A stretch of DNA of 37,985 nucleotides from Candidatus Giovannonibacteria bacterium RIFCSPHIGHO2_02_FULL_45_13 (GTDB lineage Bacteria; Patescibacteriota; Minisyncoccia; UBA11713; 2-01-FULL-45-33). Positions 35,753 through 37,985 of this stretch are shown piece by piece. Position 1 is the stretch's first letter; each line of letters starts with the position of its first letter. The stretch covers positions 1-37,985 of the forward strand of contig MFHO01000019.1 of NCBI GenBank assembly GCA_001778635.1. The letters are read 5' to 3'. Under the pieces are notes generated by a model. The model had not been told where the DNA came from. It saw only the letters and a program-made list of their open reading frames with translations, and did not search any database. Made by a program: the position numbers and the translations under genes.

Positions 35753-36865
35753 TTATTTAATTTTACTTAATTTTTCATCCAAAAATTCGCAAAGAGCATC
35801 TATGCCTTCTCCGGTTATTGCCGATACTGGGAAATACGGTTTTTGAAAACGCTCTTTAAGCGCGAGTTCGGCGCGGAAAGCTGGCTCTTTATCAATTTTG
35901 TTGAGCAAAATTGCGTCTGCGAGTTCGTGCGCCCCGCCTTTCATAAGCCGTAAGTCATCGGTTTCATTCGGCAGCGCGACCCACAAGAAAAGATCCGCCA
36001 GATTTTTTATTGCCGAAGACGTTTCTTGCCCAAGCCCGATTGTTTCAAAAAATATCAGTTTTGCTCCCCACAATTTCGCCAAACCAGCCAAATTTTTAAG
36101 AAATGTCACGCGCTTTTTGCTGTAGTTTCCGAACTGCGAAACACTGCGGATAAAAATATTTTCGTTTGAAGTATGATCCTGCACGACGAGCCTATCACCC
36201 AAAAATGCACCCTTCAGTTTCGGCCCGCGCGGATCGCACAAAAAAACAGCGATTTTTATCCCGCGTTTCCCAACGCGTTCCAAAACGGCGTTTAGCAAAC
36301 TGCTTTTGCCGGCGCCAGTTGGGCCGCCGAGTACCACCGTTATCGCGTTGCTTTCCACGGGAGTGCTTAAAATCAGAGAGCCGCGTTCTTGGCTGGTGAT
36401 TGCCGCGGCCAAAATCTCGCGCGGTATGCCATGCCCCACAGCAAACTCATTTTGCTGATTCTTTTCTTTTTCCCGGCATTCTCGCAAAATGTACTTCGCG
36501 ATTTCGTCATGGGTGGTTGCGGAAAGAAACACTTTAAATCCCATAGCGCTTAATTTTTCTCTCACGTCGGGAAATGTTATTTCTCCGCTGCCTCCAGCAA
36601 TAAGAATTTTATTTTCCAATCCGGAAGATTCAAGCAGTTTTTTCAAATGTCCCAAAAGCACAACCGGATCGCCAGTGTGCACGGAAACCCCTATCGCGTC
36701 AGGATCTTCCTCAATGGCGGTTTTTATGATCTGTGTCCACGATTGTTGCAGCCCAGGCCAGATAGAGTCAATATTGCGCTTTCTCAAAAACACTATCAGG
36801 TCGTGAATTGGCCTGTCGTGGCCGTCCAATGGGGGTTTTATCAAAAGTATCTTCGGCGATTTCAT
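35753..36865 (-). CDS. B12-binding domain fused to a MeaB/ArgK-type GTPase chaperone
   Basis: 370 residues from the ATG at 36865, chosen because AAGGAGG lies 5 nt upstream. Residues 1-130 are a cobalamin-binding domain: KILLIKPPLDGHDRPIHDLI holds D-x-H (the lower-ligand His of the DxHxxG motif, with Pro where Gly is usual), then VVLLGHLKKLLESSG and ILIAGGSGEI. Residues 160-370 are a G3E GTPase: P-loop GGPTGAGKSSLLNAV, switch region FFETIGLGQETS and base-specific LLNKID. It should hold B12 for the mutase and guard its loading. The fused order B12-GTPase equals the N-terminal part of IcmF. Its Shine-Dalgarno overlaps the mutase stop, so translation is coupled. Confidence 0.9.
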   Translation of the reverse strand: MKSPKILLIKPPLDGHDRPIHDLIVFLRKRNIDSIWPGLQQSWTQIIKTAIEEDPDAIGVSVHTGDPVVLLGHLKKLLESSGLENKILIAGGSGEITFPDVREKLSAMGFKVFLSATTHDEIAKYILRECREKEKNQQNEFAVGHGIPREILAAAITSQERGSLILSTPVESNAITVVLGGPTGAGKSSLLNAVLERVGKRGIKIAVFLCDPRGPKLKGAFLGDRLVVQDHTSNENIFIRSVSQFGNYSKKRVTFLKNLAGLAKLWGAKLIFFETIGLGQETSSAIKNLADLFLWVALPNETDDLRLMKGGAHELADAILLNKIDKEPAFRAELALKERFQKPYFPVSAITGEGIDALCEFLDEKLSKIK

Positions 36866-36875
36866 CTCAACCTCC

Positions 36876-37985
36876 TTAATCCCCATGACCGCGCCAGCGG
36901 CCGAAAACCGGCTCCAGAGTTTTTATCATGCTTTCCTCCACCGTAGCGTAAGATTCCACCGCTTCCATAACCGGCTCCACCAAATTACCGCCTCCGCGCG
37001 CTTCGCCAGCAAGCCGCTTAAGGCATTTTTCAACCCGCGCCTCGTCGCGCTCTTTTTGTACTTTAGCCAAGCGCTCTTTTTGTTTTTGGTGCGTTTCTAA
37101 TGTAGGAACGCGGATCATTTTGCTAAAAATCTCCTTTTCTTCGCGTTCAGCCGACGCTTGATCAAAATATTTATTGACGCCGACGATAACGATTTCCGGA
37201 GGGCTTTTGTTCGTCCGCTCAGCTTCCGCCAAAGAAGTTTTTTTGATTTCAAGTTGCGGATAACCAAGCTCTATTGCGCGCAACATTCCGCCAAGCGCTT
37301 CTATTTTTTTGAAATATTCGCGCACCCCGCGCTCCATTTCGCTTGTATGCCATTCCAAATAATAACTTCCGCCAACCGCGTCCACAACGTCGGCGATGTT
37401 CATTTCTTCTCCGACAATCTGCTGTGTTCTGATGGCCTCTTTGACGGCTTCCGTGCTCGGCAACGCCATTTCCTCATCCCACGAATTCAGATGAATTGAC
37501 TGCGCTCCTCCCAAGAAAGCCGCCAGATAGTGCAACGCGCCGCGTACGACGTTATTGCGCGGCTCTTGCCGCTTGAAGCTCACGCCGGAGTTTTGGACAT
37601 GAAATTTAAGGGCAAGCGATCTTGGACTTTTAGCGCCGTATTTGTTTTTTAGAGTTTCGTACCAAATCTTCCGCGCCACGCGGAATTTGGCAATTTCTTC
37701 CCAAAATCCTTTGCAGTTGAAAAAGCAGGACATGCGCCCGGCAACGTCATCAATATTCATGCCGCGACTCAAGCAATATTCCAACAAAACGAAAGCGTTT
37801 TTAAAAGTGAAAGCAAGTTCCTGCACAGGAGACGCGCCTTGCTCCGCCATGTGGTAACCGGAAGAATTGACGGGGTAGAATCCGAAATCCATGTTTCGTA
37901 TGGCGAATTCCATCATATCTCCTTCAAGCCGCATGCCGTGCTCAAGAGGAAATCTGTATTCTTTCTGACTTATGATTTCCTTGCG
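36876..37985 (-). CDS. Methylmalonyl-CoA/isobutyryl-CoA mutase large subunit, 5' end outside the window
   Basis: The frame is open to the window edge; about 369 residues of the C-terminal part are present. Family blocks are clear: FGFYPVNSSGYHMAEQGASP, VQELAFTFKNAFVLLEYCLS, LALKFHVQNSGVSFKRQEPR with NNVVR (the CoA/substrate-binding His and Arg positions), LGGAQSIHLNSWDEEMALPS, RTQQIVGEEMNIADVVDAVG followed by GSYYLEWHTS, and IELGYPQLEI. It ends in a helical tail with FGRWRGHGD and has no B12 domain of its own; that domain is in the next gene. It is the alpha-type subunit of an acyl-CoA carbon-skeleton mutase; the true substrate (methylmalonyl, isobutyryl, 2-hydroxyisobutyryl or other) needs the missing N-terminal part and fine residue comparison. 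Confidence 0.92.
   Translation of the reverse strand, partial: RKEIISQKEYRFPLEHGMRLEGDMMEFAIRNMDFGFYPVNSSGYHMAEQGASPVQELAFTFKNAFVLLEYCLSRGMNIDDVAGRMSCFFNCKGFWEEIAKFRVARKIWYETLKNKYGAKSPRSLALKFHVQNSGVSFKRQEPRNNVVRGALHYLAAFLGGAQSIHLNSWDEEMALPSTEAVKEAIRTQQIVGEEMNIADVVDAVGGSYYLEWHTSEMERGVREYFKKIEALGGMLRAIELGYPQLEIKKTSLAEAERTNKSPPEIVIVGVNKYFDQASAEREEKEIFSKMIRVPTLETHQKQKERLAKVQKERDEARVEKCLKRLAGEARGGGNLVEPVMEAVESYATVEESMIKTLEPVFGRWRGHGD

Noticed and set aside
1-37985. CRISPR array
   Set aside because: No regularly spaced direct repeats were seen; the repeats found are palindromes or pairs.
1-37985. Insertion sequence or prophage
   Set aside because: No transposase, integrase, or phage structural gene was recognised, and no terminal inverted repeats frame any gene group.

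Overview
The window looks like a chromosomal segment spanning the replication origin of a Candidate Phyla Radiation (Patescibacteria, probably Parcubacteria-like) bacterium. The evidence is the jag-yidC-rnpA-rpmH // dnaA-dnaN order, compact genes, two tRNAs without encoded CCA, a large Kre9/Ig-type surface protein, a short YidC and Jag, and a small palindromic repeat translated as SYAKASEG inside yraN. I believe that peptide is common in this phylum, but I could not search for it. The organism call is inference.

Layout: 1-3524 holds the end of a surface protein, a YdjM-like membrane protein, a pseudopilin and PilC/GspF. 3574-5328 is an ABC exporter. 5413-9745 is the origin region (khpB/jag, yidC, rnpA, rpmH leftward; dnaA, dnaN rightward; DnaA-box-like sites on both sides of dnaA). 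9742-16645 holds a class A PBP, tyrS, a small acidic ORF, ruvC, gpmI and an unknown gene. 16775-20945 holds rny and ymdB, usually neighbours in Firmicutes, here separated by a block with a MazEF-like pair and two small unknown genes, followed by an HU gene. 21031-25351 holds a DUF502 protein, unknown genes, tRNA-Gly(TCC), a DUF155 protein, tRNA-Pro(TGG) and a TrmB-like regulator. 25424-28994 is accessory: HTH-Fic, an AbiEi/AbiEii-like pair, yraN carrying an inserted repeat, a gene broken by an in-frame TAA, and a small unknown gene. 29115-34099 holds an Mpl-type murein ligase dotted with parS-like sites, a LysM/coiled-coil envelope protein, an HD-domain protein, a protein made of two HU-like halves, and a small exported protein. 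34152 to the end is an acyl-CoA dehydrogenase, a B12-binding/MeaB-type GTPase fusion and the catalytic subunit of a methylmalonyl/isobutyryl-CoA mutase.

The clearest global pattern is two modes of gene start. Many core genes (dnaA, pilC, mpl, ymdB, PBP, DUF155, fic and others) have an often extended -10 box only 6-11 nt before ATG/GTG and no Shine-Dalgarno, as expected for leaderless mRNAs. Small, mostly unrecognised genes have a TTGAC(A/T) -35 box, a spacer of about 17 nt and a strong AGGAGG.

Other points worth a second look are four near-parS 16-mers inside mpl, a two-gene version of the IcmF architecture beside an acyl-CoA dehydrogenase, a 15-bp direct repeat bracketing the MazEF block between rny and ymdB, a duplicated HU-like protein, and a 12-nt perfect Shine-Dalgarno just after the start codon of the AbiEi-like gene. 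Promoter, operator and terminator calls were made by eye.
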